Source: Anaerolineales bacterium (GTDB lineage Bacteria > Chloroflexota > Anaerolineae > Anaerolineales > Villigracilaceae). Taken from it: a stretch of 64,000 bases of DNA. Under the pieces are notes generated by a model, which made no database searches, had not been told where the DNA came from, and saw only the letters and a program-made list of their open reading frames with translations. Where the stretch lies: contig JAUQXA010000045.1 of the NCBI GenBank assembly GCA_030834895.1, positions 44,914-108,913 of the forward strand, written 5' to 3'. The translations under genes and the position numbers were made by a program. This document shows, one piece after another, positions 8,342-16,638 of this stretch (position 1 is the stretch's first letter; each line of letters opens with the position of its first letter).

Positions 8342-10408
8342 ATGAAAGTCAATAAGAGCTTTGGAATTCCGGCTGTAGCGCTCATAATCGCCCTCGTAAC
8401 GTCATTGTTTGTGACTTTTGGCGCTATCGCAGATGATGCCACCCCGCCGCCTGCCGAAACTGAAGAATCGCCTTTGCCTCCGACGGTAGAGCCAGTGCCG
8501 ACAGATGCACCGGTTGAAGATCAACCTATCGATGCGACTAACCCGCCGTTAGTATCGCCCACCGAGGTTCCAGCGGAAGAGGCAACAGTTGATTCTTCCA
8601 CTCTCCTTGAACAAATACCCGAAAATACCGCAGTCATCGTAACCTCTGGAACGGAAATTGAGCCACTGGCAACTCAGGAAGCTGCCAATGCTTTTGTTGT
8701 TGGCGACCCGATCTGGTGCCCCGAAAACGCATCTTCGCCCGTCCCAGGTGCTAATGGCTGTACAGGTTCCTATGCAACTTTATCTGCTTTGATAACTGCG
8801 GTTGACAATGGCGATATTCCCGAGCCAAACGACCATGGCGTCATTTGGATATTGTCTGGTAACGACTTGTCAGCTTCTTTCCTCAGCTTTGATGGATCGG
8901 TTTTTTCCAATTGGAAAGATTATAGGTTAACCCTCCAAGGCGGTTGGGATGGACCTGGTCTTGGCACCACAACAGGCAGCAGCACTTTTACCAGTCCAAT
9001 TGAAATTGCAAATTGGAATAATAATGTAACTATAAATGATATTGTCGTTAACGGGTCAAACTCCACGGGACTGTATGTCCAGACCAGTGGAGATGTGACT
9101 CTGAATGATATTAATTCAGGTGGAAACCTTGGCGCTGGCGCTGAAGTGATTTCGAATGGAAATGTGACGTTAACGGGAGTCTCCCAATTTATTGGAAACA
9201 GCGATACAGGCTTGTACATTGCGGCAGATAGCGTGGTCGCTGCTCAAAATATTACTGCCAACAATAATGGCGCTGGCAATTCATATGGTTACGGAGCGGA
9301 ATTTAATGCAGGCACTTTAAACCTTTTTGGAACAAATGTATTTAATGGAAACAATGAGTCGGGTTTATATGCGGCGACGAACGGAGATATGACGTTGTCC
9401 AACATTACTGCGAGCGGAAACGGCGCTGGTGGCGGATATGGTGCCGGGGCCGAATTGATTTCATCGTCTGGCAATGTATTTTTGGACGGAGTGAATCTAT
9501 TTGCGGGCAACCTGTCCGAGGGGCTTGTTGTGGAAGCAGCGAATGGTATCTCGATATCCAATACCTCGATTATCAACAACCTTGATACGGGTGCTTACCT
9601 GGCCTCCGCTGGGAATGTCACTTTGGATTGTTCCCAAATTGTCGGAAACGACGGTTATGGCGTCGATGCTGATACGCCAAATCTTGTTTTCAATGGTGTT
9701 GCACTTGCGCAAAATAGCGATGACGATGCGATAAATAACGGATCCATTTCTTACCATTCCAATTCGTGTTTTTCGTATTCCTCTGGTGGTAATCGCGGCC
9801 ATAAAGTAGACAATGTTGTCCCTGCTGAGCTTCTTCCGCCAACAAACAAATTGAATGTTGTAAACGGCGAGTTGGCAAAGCTTGACTGTGGAGCATTTAG
9901 CGGCGCAGTGGTTTCCTTGCCTGATGGTGATGGCGCATATCTTCCCTGTACTCTCGGCGAGGCTGTCCGCTTGATAGACATCGGGCGGGATGATATCCCT
10001 GGTTTTTTGCCTCGCGGGTATAGATACATCTCCAGCCTCGACCTGACTGTAATGCGTGACAACCAACCTCTAAAGCCCCTTGGCGAAGCGGAGTCGGTCT
10101 GGTATTGGAGCAATATTACAAATCAAGATGGTCAAAAGGGAACACAAGTTTTATATTGGGATGGAGAAAATTGGGTCGAGGTAGATGGCAAAGACGTATC
10201 CTTTATGCGCGTATTTTTTCTTGTCCCCGGGGTCGTAAATGCTGACGACTTGTCCATCTTATACTGGGACGGTGCAAACTGGGTGAAGTTACGTGACAAC
10301 GCGAATCTGGGAAGTGGTCGGTTTGTGCGCAAAGGCGGACATTGGGAGGGATTGTACTTTGAAGCGGAGGTCAATTTTATTGGCACATTTGTGCTTGCTC
10401 AAAAGTAA
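8342..10408 (+). CDS. Secreted right-handed beta-helix surface protein
   Basis: A 688-residue exported protein. A signal peptide (hydrophobic 9-30) is followed by a Pro/Thr/Glu-rich linker (about 35-90) and then regularly spaced repeats of the type GNVTL and GLYVAAN (about 215-470), typical of parallel beta-helix proteins of the pectate-lyase or NosD class. A distinct C-terminal module (about 520-688) holds two similar LYWDGENWV and LYWDGANWV segments. No transmembrane anchor is present. It may bind or process the exopolysaccharide or serve as an adhesin; the sequence does not decide. The preceding 134 bases are AT-rich with no clear gene. Confidence 0.75.
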   Translation: MKVNKSFGIPAVALIIALVTSLFVTFGAIADDATPPPAETEESPLPPTVEPVPTDAPVEDQPIDATNPPLVSPTEVPAEEATVDSSTLLEQIPENTAVIVTSGTEIEPLATQEAANAFVVGDPIWCPENASSPVPGANGCTGSYATLSALITAVDNGDIPEPNDHGVIWILSGNDLSASFLSFDGSVFSNWKDYRLTLQGGWDGPGLGTTTGSSTFTSPIEIANWNNNVTINDIVVNGSNSTGLYVQTSGDVTLNDINSGGNLGAGAEVISNGNVTLTGVSQFIGNSDTGLYIAADSVVAAQNITANNNGAGNSYGYGAEFNAGTLNLFGTNVFNGNNESGLYAATNGDMTLSNITASGNGAGGGYGAGAELISSSGNVFLDGVNLFAGNLSEGLVVEAANGISISNTSIINNLDTGAYLASAGNVTLDCSQIVGNDGYGVDADTPNLVFNGVALAQNSDDDAINNGSISYHSNSCFSYSSGGNRGHKVDNVVPAELLPPTNKLNVVNGELAKLDCGAFSGAVVSLPDGDGAYLPCTLGEAVRLIDIGRDDIPGFLPRGYRYISSLDLTVMRDNQPLKPLGEAESVWYWSNITNQDGQKGTQVLYWDGENWVEVDGKDVSFMRVFFLVPGVVNADDLSILYWDGANWVKLRDNANLGSGRFVRKGGHWEGLYFEAEVNFIGTFVLAQK

Positions 10409-10418
10409 ATGTAAACAG

Positions 10419-10460
10419 AAAGCAGGTGCTGGTTTGTTTAAACAAACCAGCACCTGCTTT
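10419..10460. terminator. Perfect 42-bp palindrome, bidirectional terminator
   Basis: The left arm AAAGCAGGTGCTGGTTTGTT continues one more base and is mirrored exactly by the right arm, giving a 21-bp stem with no unpaired bases. It lies between convergent genes (10408 + and 10465 -), and T-rich runs leave each arm, so it should stop transcription from both sides. Confidence 0.85.
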
Positions 10461-10464
10461 TGAT

Positions 10465-10737
10465 TTAACTTCCAGGGAAATCTTTTTCTTTTGCCGCTTT
10501 TTCCAGGATAGAAAATCCCAAATCGATCGTCTGTTTCAAGTCAACCTGTCGAACGGGGTACCCGTTTTCAAATTTTGCCATCATTCTCAGTAGCGATCCT
10601 TTTACGCCACTGGCGCGGTGCGCCCATAATGAATCGGCCGAGATTCTTTCGAGGCGGGCGATTAGTAGGTGGATCAGGAAAGTTGTGTTTTCTTCCATAA
10701 AAAGGTGCTGCCGAGTAAGTTGACTTAATTTTATCAT
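10465..10737 (-). CDS. Small conserved-looking hypothetical protein
   Basis: A 90-residue, mostly helical protein with basic and hydrophobic residues, read from an ATG at 10737. It has no signal peptide, metal-binding cluster or family motif that I recognise. It is isolated on the minus strand between the terminator palindrome and the upstream region of the histidine kinase. The alternative start at residue 14 (MEENTT) cannot be excluded because neither has a strong ribosome site. The 171 bases upstream hold no gene. Confidence 0.5.
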   Translation of the reverse strand: MIKLSQLTRQHLFMEENTTFLIHLLIARLERISADSLWAHRASGVKGSLLRMMAKFENGYPVRQVDLKQTIDLGFSILEKAAKEKDFPGS

Positions 10738-10908
10738 GTCAACTCACTCAGCATGGCTTTATATTTCCGTGCGAATGGGTCGTTGAAGCCCGGCAAATCC
10801 GGGCTGTACAGGTCATACCGCGAACAGAGGGAAGGAATTTTTTTCATTAAATTAACATACTGAAAACCCCCTTTCCCCGTTAGAATCAGCAAAAGGATAG
10901 CTGTATTC

Positions 10909-12699
10909 ATGGAAATGTACCCTTACTATGTCGGTTACATTATCATCCTGCTGGCAGGCAGCGTGATTGGCATTCTGTTGTTGATTCGAATCTGGGGGGT
11001 ACGTTCCATACCGGGCGCATATGGCTTAATGCTTGCTGTTGGATGCGTAACGGAATGGTCGCTCACCTATGTGATGGAGATTTTCAGCACAGACCTGGCG
11101 GAAAAGGTCCTGTGGGCGAAATTGGAATATTTTGGCATTTCCTATGTTGCATTGGGTATGTTCATTTTCACCATGCACTACAGCGGTCATGGGAACTGGC
11201 TGACCCGTACGCGGACGGCCTTACTTGCAATCATTGCCAGTTTCAGCTTCATGCTCGCGCTGACCAATGAATGGCACCATCAAATATGGACTGATGTTCA
11301 GTTTACAAACGGGCTTCCACTCGGGCCTTTGAGTCTCCAGCATGGACTGTTGTTTGTTATATTGACGATCTTTCAGTACGTTCTAATAGCGGTCAGCACT
11401 TTTCTATTCTTTCAAGTATCCAGGCGTTCACAAAGCTTGTATAGGAGCCAGTCACGCATCATGCTGATGGGGATGTCGTTTCCCTGGCTTGCGAATTTTA
11501 TGTACCTCACAGGCTTGAATCCATATCCATCCCTGGATCTGACGCCAATTGCCCTGACTTTAACAAACCTTTTTCTCTCGATCAGTTTTCTGCGCTATCG
11601 CTTCATGGATTTGCGTCCCATCGCCCATGTTTCTGTGTTCAATGCCATTAAAGATGGCGTGGTGGTGCTGGATAACAAGGAACGTATTGTTGATATCAAT
11701 CCGGTGGGTACTTTCATCTTTCAAAATGTGGGTGCCCTGATCGGACGCGATATCAAGAGCCTGCTCCCGCAATGGAATGAATGGCAAGCGTCCAATTCAC
11801 ACACGGAGATCGATCAGGAGATTTCAGTTGAACTTGCGGGTGAATCGCTGACCTTTAGCTTGCGAACCACCCCAGTCCTTGACCAACGCGGGAAGCGTAA
11901 CGGGCGTGTCCTGCTCATCAGCGACATTACCGAGCAGAAACGGGCGCAAATACAAATCATGGAGGCAAGCCACCTAAAAAGTCAGTTGCTCGCAAACCTC
12001 GGTCATGACCTACGTTCGCCCTTGGGAGCAATTATCGGCTACGCGGAGATGTTGAAAGATGGCTCTTTTGGCCCGATGAGTGAACATCAGGCAAAAGCTT
12101 CGTCGGAAATCCTCGATGGTGCGAATCAACTGCTCTCCTTCATTAACAACCTGGTCGGACAGGCGCAGATCGAAACCGGAAAAATTGTTTTGCGCGAATA
12201 CCCTTTCGATGTGAACGAGGTAATTGGTCCGCTATTATCCACATTAAATTTCCACGCATATAAAAAAGGCTTGAAACTTATTGAATACATTGATCTCGCA
12301 CTTCCACAAAAGCTGATCGGCGACCAATTCTGGTTGAGGCAGATTGTGATGAACCTTGTACATAACGCGGTCAAATTCACCGAAAAAGGTTCTGTGACGG
12401 TGCGCTTCCTCAGGCGTGGACAGGATTCGTGGGTAATTCAAGTGGCCGATACTGGAATTGGCATCCCCCTCGAAGCACAAAAACGTGTTTTTGAAGCTTT
12501 CGAGCAGGTCCATAGCATGGAGAATTCCAAACAAAGCGGTTTTGGATTGGGGCTTTCCATTGTCGCCAAGTTGACCTCCATTATGGGCGGCAGGATCGAA
12601 CTGGAAAGTCAGGAGGGCAGGGGATGTACGTTTACAGTGGTTCTCCCGCTCAAGGAAGTCTCAAAAGAACAAGATGATATTGCCGGACAACCTGTCTGA
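10909..12699 (+). CDS. Hybrid-less sensor histidine kinase, 7TM-PAS-HisKA-HATPase
   Basis: A 596-residue membrane sensor. Residues 1-235 form seven membrane helices of the histidine-kinase N-terminal 7TM type, followed by a PAS domain (about 240-345, VFNAIKDGVVVLD), a HisKA domain with the phospho-accepting His at about 366 (HDLRSPLG) and a GHKL ATPase with N-box NLVHNAVKF (about 480), DTGIGIP and GFGLGLSI. It would autophosphorylate on signal binding and pass phosphate to a response regulator; the receiver protein encoded at 13458-14324 is a candidate partner. The convergent glycosyltransferase gene ends 10 bases downstream of its stop, on the other strand. Confidence 0.92.
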   Translation: MEMYPYYVGYIIILLAGSVIGILLLIRIWGVRSIPGAYGLMLAVGCVTEWSLTYVMEIFSTDLAEKVLWAKLEYFGISYVALGMFIFTMHYSGHGNWLTRTRTALLAIIASFSFMLALTNEWHHQIWTDVQFTNGLPLGPLSLQHGLLFVILTIFQYVLIAVSTFLFFQVSRRSQSLYRSQSRIMLMGMSFPWLANFMYLTGLNPYPSLDLTPIALTLTNLFLSISFLRYRFMDLRPIAHVSVFNAIKDGVVVLDNKERIVDINPVGTFIFQNVGALIGRDIKSLLPQWNEWQASNSHTEIDQEISVELAGESLTFSLRTTPVLDQRGKRNGRVLLISDITEQKRAQIQIMEASHLKSQLLANLGHDLRSPLGAIIGYAEMLKDGSFGPMSEHQAKASSEILDGANQLLSFINNLVGQAQIETGKIVLREYPFDVNEVIGPLLSTLNFHAYKKGLKLIEYIDLALPQKLIGDQFWLRQIVMNLVHNAVKFTEKGSVTVRFLRRGQDSWVIQVADTGIGIPLEAQKRVFEAFEQVHSMENSKQSGFGLGLSIVAKLTSIMGGRIELESQEGRGCTFTVVLPLKEVSKEQDDIAGQPV

Positions 12700-12709
12700 C
12701 AACTAGGCT

Positions 12710-13450
12710 TTACAATCTGGCGGACTTTCCCGCTTTTCTCAGATCACGATAATTCCACCAGACTTGGCAAACGCGAAACGCGGCCTCCGCCTGGATGCGG
12801 AATGACATTTTCGACTTTCCCCAACGCCGGTCTGCAAAATAGATGGGTGATTCGCCAATGGTAAATTCAAGACAATGCGCAAGATATGCCATTTCCACCA
12901 GAAAGACATAACCATTCGATTGAATACGTTCAAATGGAATTTGCTGTAAGGTTTCCCGCCGCCACATGCGATATCCCGTGGTCACATCGTGCAGTGGCAA
13001 TCCCAAAATCGTACGGGCGTAATAATTGCCAAAGGCGGAAAGTCCCTTGCGCCAAAAAGGCCATCTCTCATCCACAGAGCCACCTTTTACATAACGGGAG
13101 CCAAGCACCATGTCCTTGGTCTTGAGCAATTCTGCCATTTCCACAAGTGCCGATGGGTCATGTGAAAAATCCGCGTCCATCTGCACAATAGCCTGGACAT
13201 TTCCTTCCAACACTTTTTGAAATCCATTCAAATATGCCGAGCGCAGTCCAAGTTTTCCGGGGCGATGAAGTACCTTTACCTGGTTCGGATAGGTTAATGC
13301 CAATTCATCTGCCACACGTCCCGTGCCATCCGGGCTGTTGTCGTCCACCACAAGCACGGATAATTCAAGAGGAAGCGAAAATAAAGCGGAGACCAGTTTA
13401 GGCAGGTTCTCCGCTTCATTATAAGTAGGTGTAACAACCGTGATACGCAA
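12710..13450 (-). CDS. Polyprenol monophosphomannose synthase-like glycosyltransferase (GT2)
   Basis: A 246-residue family-2 glycosyltransferase without membrane helices. VTPTYNEAENL at the start, VVDDNSPDGTG (about 34-44), QMDADFSHDP (about 90-99) and GSRYVKGG (about 117-124) match dolichol/polyprenol-phosphate mannose synthases, which transfer mannose from GDP-mannose to a polyprenyl phosphate on the inner membrane face. It is the last gene of a four-gene minus-strand operon (15350 to 12710); gaps are 7 to 10 bases. Confidence 0.88.
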   Translation of the reverse strand: MRITVVTPTYNEAENLPKLVSALFSLPLELSVLVVDDNSPDGTGRVADELALTYPNQVKVLHRPGKLGLRSAYLNGFQKVLEGNVQAIVQMDADFSHDPSALVEMAELLKTKDMVLGSRYVKGGSVDERWPFWRKGLSAFGNYYARTILGLPLHDVTTGYRMWRRETLQQIPFERIQSNGYVFLVEMAYLAHCLEFTIGESPIYFADRRWGKSKMSFRIQAEAAFRVCQVWWNYRDLRKAGKSARL

Positions 13451-13457
13451 AAGACTC

Positions 13458-14324
13458 CTATTTCTTAAGGTGCATCAACTCTGTCTTAATTTGATTTATA
13501 TCTGTAAAGTTGTCTTTCGTTGATGCAAGCTCCGCCAATTTTACATTAAGGCGATTTCGGCTTTTCGCCATTTGTTCACGATCCTTGATTGGATAAAAAT
13601 ATTCAACGGATTGTTCGAGACGAACCCGGAGTTTTTCGCTTAGCGCAACAAGATTCGAGGGGGGAAGCACAAGCACAAAGTCCGTGGCGCTCAAATGACC
13701 CAGAAAATCCTCGGGGCGGCTGACCTCCCGCATTGTATTAACAACCATCAAGCTGATTGCCCGCAAAACGTCATCAGAGGCAACAAAACCATAGGCCTCG
13801 CGGAAAAACGGCATGTTTTCAATGGAGACAAACAGCAGGGCCACGCCATCCTTGCCAAGCACCTCGGAGAGCTTTTCATCCACCAATGCGCCTTCCGGCA
13901 AACCCGTGACGGGATTGGTTAATGATCCTTGGCTGACGCGTTTTAGCGCATTTCGTACACGCAGGCGTAATTCCTGCACATCAAACGGCTTGGTAATGTA
14001 ATCATCCGCGCCAATTTCCAGCCCTTGCAGACGGTCGGAGCGGTCGCGCTTTTCAGTAAGGAAGATGATCGGAATGTCGGCGGTACGGCGATCACTGCGC
14101 AAACGTCGGGCTACTTCATAGCCGTCAATGTCGGGAAGACGGATATCGAGGATAACCAGATCAGGGTGGACGGTTTGGCAGGAGCGGACACCATCCTCTC
14201 CCCAATTGACGGTGAACACCTCATAACCCTGAACGCGAAAATAAGCGTTCAGCATTTCTGCGACGTCCAGATCGTCCTCGATGATGAGTATTTTTGGCCT
14301 GATGTCTGCCACGCCAGCCTTCAC
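13458..14324 (-). CDS. Response regulator, receiver plus degenerate GGDEF-like domain
   Basis: A 288-residue protein with an N-terminal receiver domain: IIEDD acidic pocket (14-18), phospho-acceptor Asp60 (LVILDIRLPD) and the conserved Lys in YITKPFD near 113. The C-terminal 150 residues look like a diguanylate-cyclase fold: NPVTGLPEGALVDEKL resembles the DxLTGLxNR entry of GGDEF domains, but the GG(D/E)EF active site itself is not present, so cyclic-di-GMP synthesis is unlikely. A heptad-rich tail follows. Co-transcription with V4R and roadblock proteins suggests an intracellular signalling unit. Confidence 0.85.
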   Translation of the reverse strand: MKAGVADIRPKILIIEDDLDVAEMLNAYFRVQGYEVFTVNWGEDGVRSCQTVHPDLVILDIRLPDIDGYEVARRLRSDRRTADIPIIFLTEKRDRSDRLQGLEIGADDYITKPFDVQELRLRVRNALKRVSQGSLTNPVTGLPEGALVDEKLSEVLGKDGVALLFVSIENMPFFREAYGFVASDDVLRAISLMVVNTMREVSRPEDFLGHLSATDFVLVLPPSNLVALSEKLRVRLEQSVEYFYPIKDREQMAKSRNRLNVKLAELASTKDNFTDINQIKTELMHLKK

Positions 14325-14332
14325 TTAATTAT

Positions 14333-14968
14333 TTATGAAATCGGTTCTTTTTGGATAATAAATTCGCAAACTTCATCGCCAACCGCAATGCACTTGGATT
14401 CGTTCACGCGGAATTCATTGCCGCCGGAAACCCACTTTAGACTCTCCTGTAATAGGCCTGTCGAGATGAAGCAGACCGGCTTGTCCGCTCCTGTGCGTCC
14501 CCAGCAACATGGACACTTATGAATGGTCCATATCCACTCTGTATCTTTTTCTTCCACGGTTGTGTGCTGGTCACTTAACTGGGTGAAAATCTTTGCGAAG
14601 GCCGGCAAACCTATTCTTAGCTTGGATTGAAGTGGGAGGACGACAAACGCCAAATCTGCCGCGCCAGCCAGCGCGCCAAAATTCTTCAACGCATCGGAGA
14701 AAGTCGCGCGTCCGGCTCGAAGAGCAAGTCCGCGTCCTCCGCGCGGGCCATACATTTCCTCAAGAGCGGAACCTAGGGCGGAAAGCTCTGCAAAATCAAA
14801 ACCCTTGTCGAGATTGTCAGGAGGATAGTTTTCGATGTAATTATTCAGCCCCGCCAAATTCAGGATGGCATTAAGACCGTTTTTACCCATCACCTCCTCG
14901 AGGGATTTGATGGTTATCATGCCGAATTTATTGGGATAATACAAACCACTTTTTTGAAGGGGACTCAT
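14333..14968 (-). CDS. V4R (4-vinyl-reductase-type) ligand-binding domain protein
   Basis: A 211-residue protein with the features of the V4R/hydrocarbon-binding family: an N-terminal helical region, the RAGRATFSDALKNFG segment, and a C-terminal beta region with paired cysteines (HKCPCCWG and ESKCIAVGDEVCEF). V4R domains bind small ligands or metal and often act as sensors joined to signalling proteins. The ATG at 14968 has a GGAG site 5 bases upstream. It sits 8 bases from the response regulator and 10 bases from the roadblock gene. Confidence 0.7.
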   Translation of the reverse strand: MSPLQKSGLYYPNKFGMITIKSLEEVMGKNGLNAILNLAGLNNYIENYPPDNLDKGFDFAELSALGSALEEMYGPRGGRGLALRAGRATFSDALKNFGALAGAADLAFVVLPLQSKLRIGLPAFAKIFTQLSDQHTTVEEKDTEWIWTIHKCPCCWGRTGADKPVCFISTGLLQESLKWVSGGNEFRVNESKCIAVGDEVCEFIIQKEPIS

Positions 14969-14978
14969 GGCAACTCCA

Positions 14979-15350
14979 CTAGATCAACTTCGCCAGATCT
15001 TCGGCGGCACGACGCATATCAAGGAAGATCAGGCCGAGTTTGGCCTGTTCACGTGCCAATGCAGTAAGAACCGCTTCCTCACCGACTGACATCAAAACGA
15101 CATACCCCTTCAAGCCTTTAATGTAAACCTGCTCGAGGGAACCACGCCCCAATTCACTGGAAATACGTTCACCTAATGAGAGCATGGCTGCGGACATGGC
15201 TGAAACACGATCCTCTTCCACGCCCTGCGGAAGAGCGGACGCAATACTTAAACCATCAACACTGACCACTGCCGACGCCTCAATATCAGGTGACGAAGCC
15301 TGTAATTCTCGCAGGCGATCTACCATTTGTTGCGAACGATTTTTTGACAA
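14979..15350 (-). CDS. Roadblock/LC7 domain protein
   Basis: A 123-residue protein matching the Roadblock/LC7 fold: VVSVDGLSIASALPQGVEEDRVSAMSA pattern near 24-50, shown here only in short pieces (SVDGLSIA; DRVSAMSAAM), and LTALAREQAKLGLI near 95-108. Such proteins partner small GTPases or regulate gliding and signalling. The start codon is TTG at 15350, chosen because AGGAGG lies 6 bases upstream; the next Met is residue 9. It is first in the operon with the V4R, receiver and glycosyltransferase genes. No MglA-like GTPase gene is in the window. Confidence 0.82.
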   Translation of the reverse strand: MSKNRSQQMVDRLRELQASSPDIEASAVVSVDGLSIASALPQGVEEDRVSAMSAAMLSLGERISSELGRGSLEQVYIKGLKGYVVLMSVGEEAVLTALAREQAKLGLIFLDMRRAAEDLAKLI

Positions 15351-15484
15351 ACCAACCCTCCTGTGGGGGAAGTTGAATGCCCCTTTTAGGGCATAATTTC
15401 ATAATATTTCAACTATTTTAGAACATGGCTTTCATTGTGTCAAGTTCGATATATTATATCTTACAAAACAGCAAACCGCTCACA

Positions 15485-15493
15485 TGCTATAAT
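15485..15493 (+). promoter_or_regulatory. Extended -10 promoter of the L,D-transpeptidase gene
   Basis: TGC followed by a perfect TATAAT (15488-15493) is an extended -10 element. A start of transcription about 7 bases on would fall at about 15500, only one or two bases before the ATG at 15502, so the mRNA would be nearly leaderless. No good -35 box is seen at 17 bases. Confidence 0.6.
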
Positions 15494-15501
15494 TTGCCGC
15501 C

Positions 15502-16638
15502 ATGAAAAAAAATAAATTGTTTGATTTTCTCATTTTCAGCCTTTTTTTGATTCCGCAAGTCGTATTTGCACAGGAGCCGACGCCTGTTTCCGAGCCTGAA
15601 AGTGGCGGTGTAGTCTGCGAACCGGGTGTTTACTTATCCGAGCCGGCTGGCTGCCTACCTCTAGGTCCTTCCACCTATCTGACCGATTTGGCGCGTCTCG
15701 GCATGACCCTTCCCCCGCGCCCTCTGCCCGCTTCCAAACCTGACCCCAACCTGACGCAACTTCCCTATAAATATTTCCACCTGGACGATGATTTCGTGCC
15801 AATTTACAGCACTCCGGGAGAGAAAGGTCCAAGTGCCCAGCAATTTTCACCAGGTTTTGTATATGTCTCCTATGTTGATCGCGTAGACCAAGGCGGAGTG
15901 TATTATCTGATGCCAAATGGTGGTTGGATTCCCGGCAAGGGAGCGCGTGTCGGCGAGATATCCAATTTCCAGGGGCTTGTTTTTAATGCCACGCCGCGCA
16001 CTTCCTTTGGTTGGGCGTTTGAACAGATTCCCGTGATGGACGCGCCTGGTTATAATTCAGGTAAAACCGGAAGGGAGGTTGGCCTTTTTGAAATCGTGAC
16101 CATCTACAATATGCAGTTTGTTGAAAACGCTGAATGGTATTTGGTTGGTCCGAATCAATGGGTGGAAGGGCGAAAAGTGGCACGCGTAATTGTTAATACG
16201 TTACCCCCGGAAGGCGTGACAACCAATCGCTGGATCGACGTAGACCTTGCTGAACAAATCCTCGCAGTATATGAAAACAATCAACTTATCTTTGCAACCG
16301 TCATTGCCAGTGGGGCAGAACCCTTCTGGACAAGGCCGGGTCTCTTTCAAATCCTTCAGAAAAAAGAATCCGAAACCATGCGTAATAATGACCCCGCCGA
16401 CTTTTATTACCTCGATAACGTTCCATGGACGATGTATTTCGATGGTGCGCGAGCGCTGCATGGTGCCTACTGGCGCACACGTTTTGGTTACCCCCAATCT
16501 CATGGATGTGTAAATCTGTCCATTGGTGACTCTCATTGGCTATTCAATTGGGCAGTTGAAGGAGATTGGGTGTACATCCATGACCGCACGGGGCAAACTC
16601 CAACCGATCCTGCATTTTATACAGGAGGTGCGTATTGA
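15502..16638 (+). CDS. Secreted L,D-transpeptidase (YkuD domain)
   Basis: A 378-residue exported protein with a signal peptide (MKKNKLFDFL start, cleavage near the VVFAQ at about 24). The N-terminal part contains SH3-like repeats that may bind the wall; the C-terminal YkuD domain carries the catalytic motif SHGCVNL with His334, Gly335 and Cys336. These enzymes make 3-3 crosslinks in peptidoglycan or attach proteins to it. Its stop codon overlaps the promoter of tRNA-Asp. The first serine recombinase frame overlaps its last 99 bases on the other strand. Confidence 0.9.
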   Translation: MKKNKLFDFLIFSLFLIPQVVFAQEPTPVSEPESGGVVCEPGVYLSEPAGCLPLGPSTYLTDLARLGMTLPPRPLPASKPDPNLTQLPYKYFHLDDDFVPIYSTPGEKGPSAQQFSPGFVYVSYVDRVDQGGVYYLMPNGGWIPGKGARVGEISNFQGLVFNATPRTSFGWAFEQIPVMDAPGYNSGKTGREVGLFEIVTIYNMQFVENAEWYLVGPNQWVEGRKVARVIVNTLPPEGVTTNRWIDVDLAEQILAVYENNQLIFATVIASGAEPFWTRPGLFQILQKKESETMRNNDPADFYYLDNVPWTMYFDGARALHGAYWRTRFGYPQSHGCVNLSIGDSHWLFNWAVEGDWVYIHDRTGQTPTDPAFYTGGAY

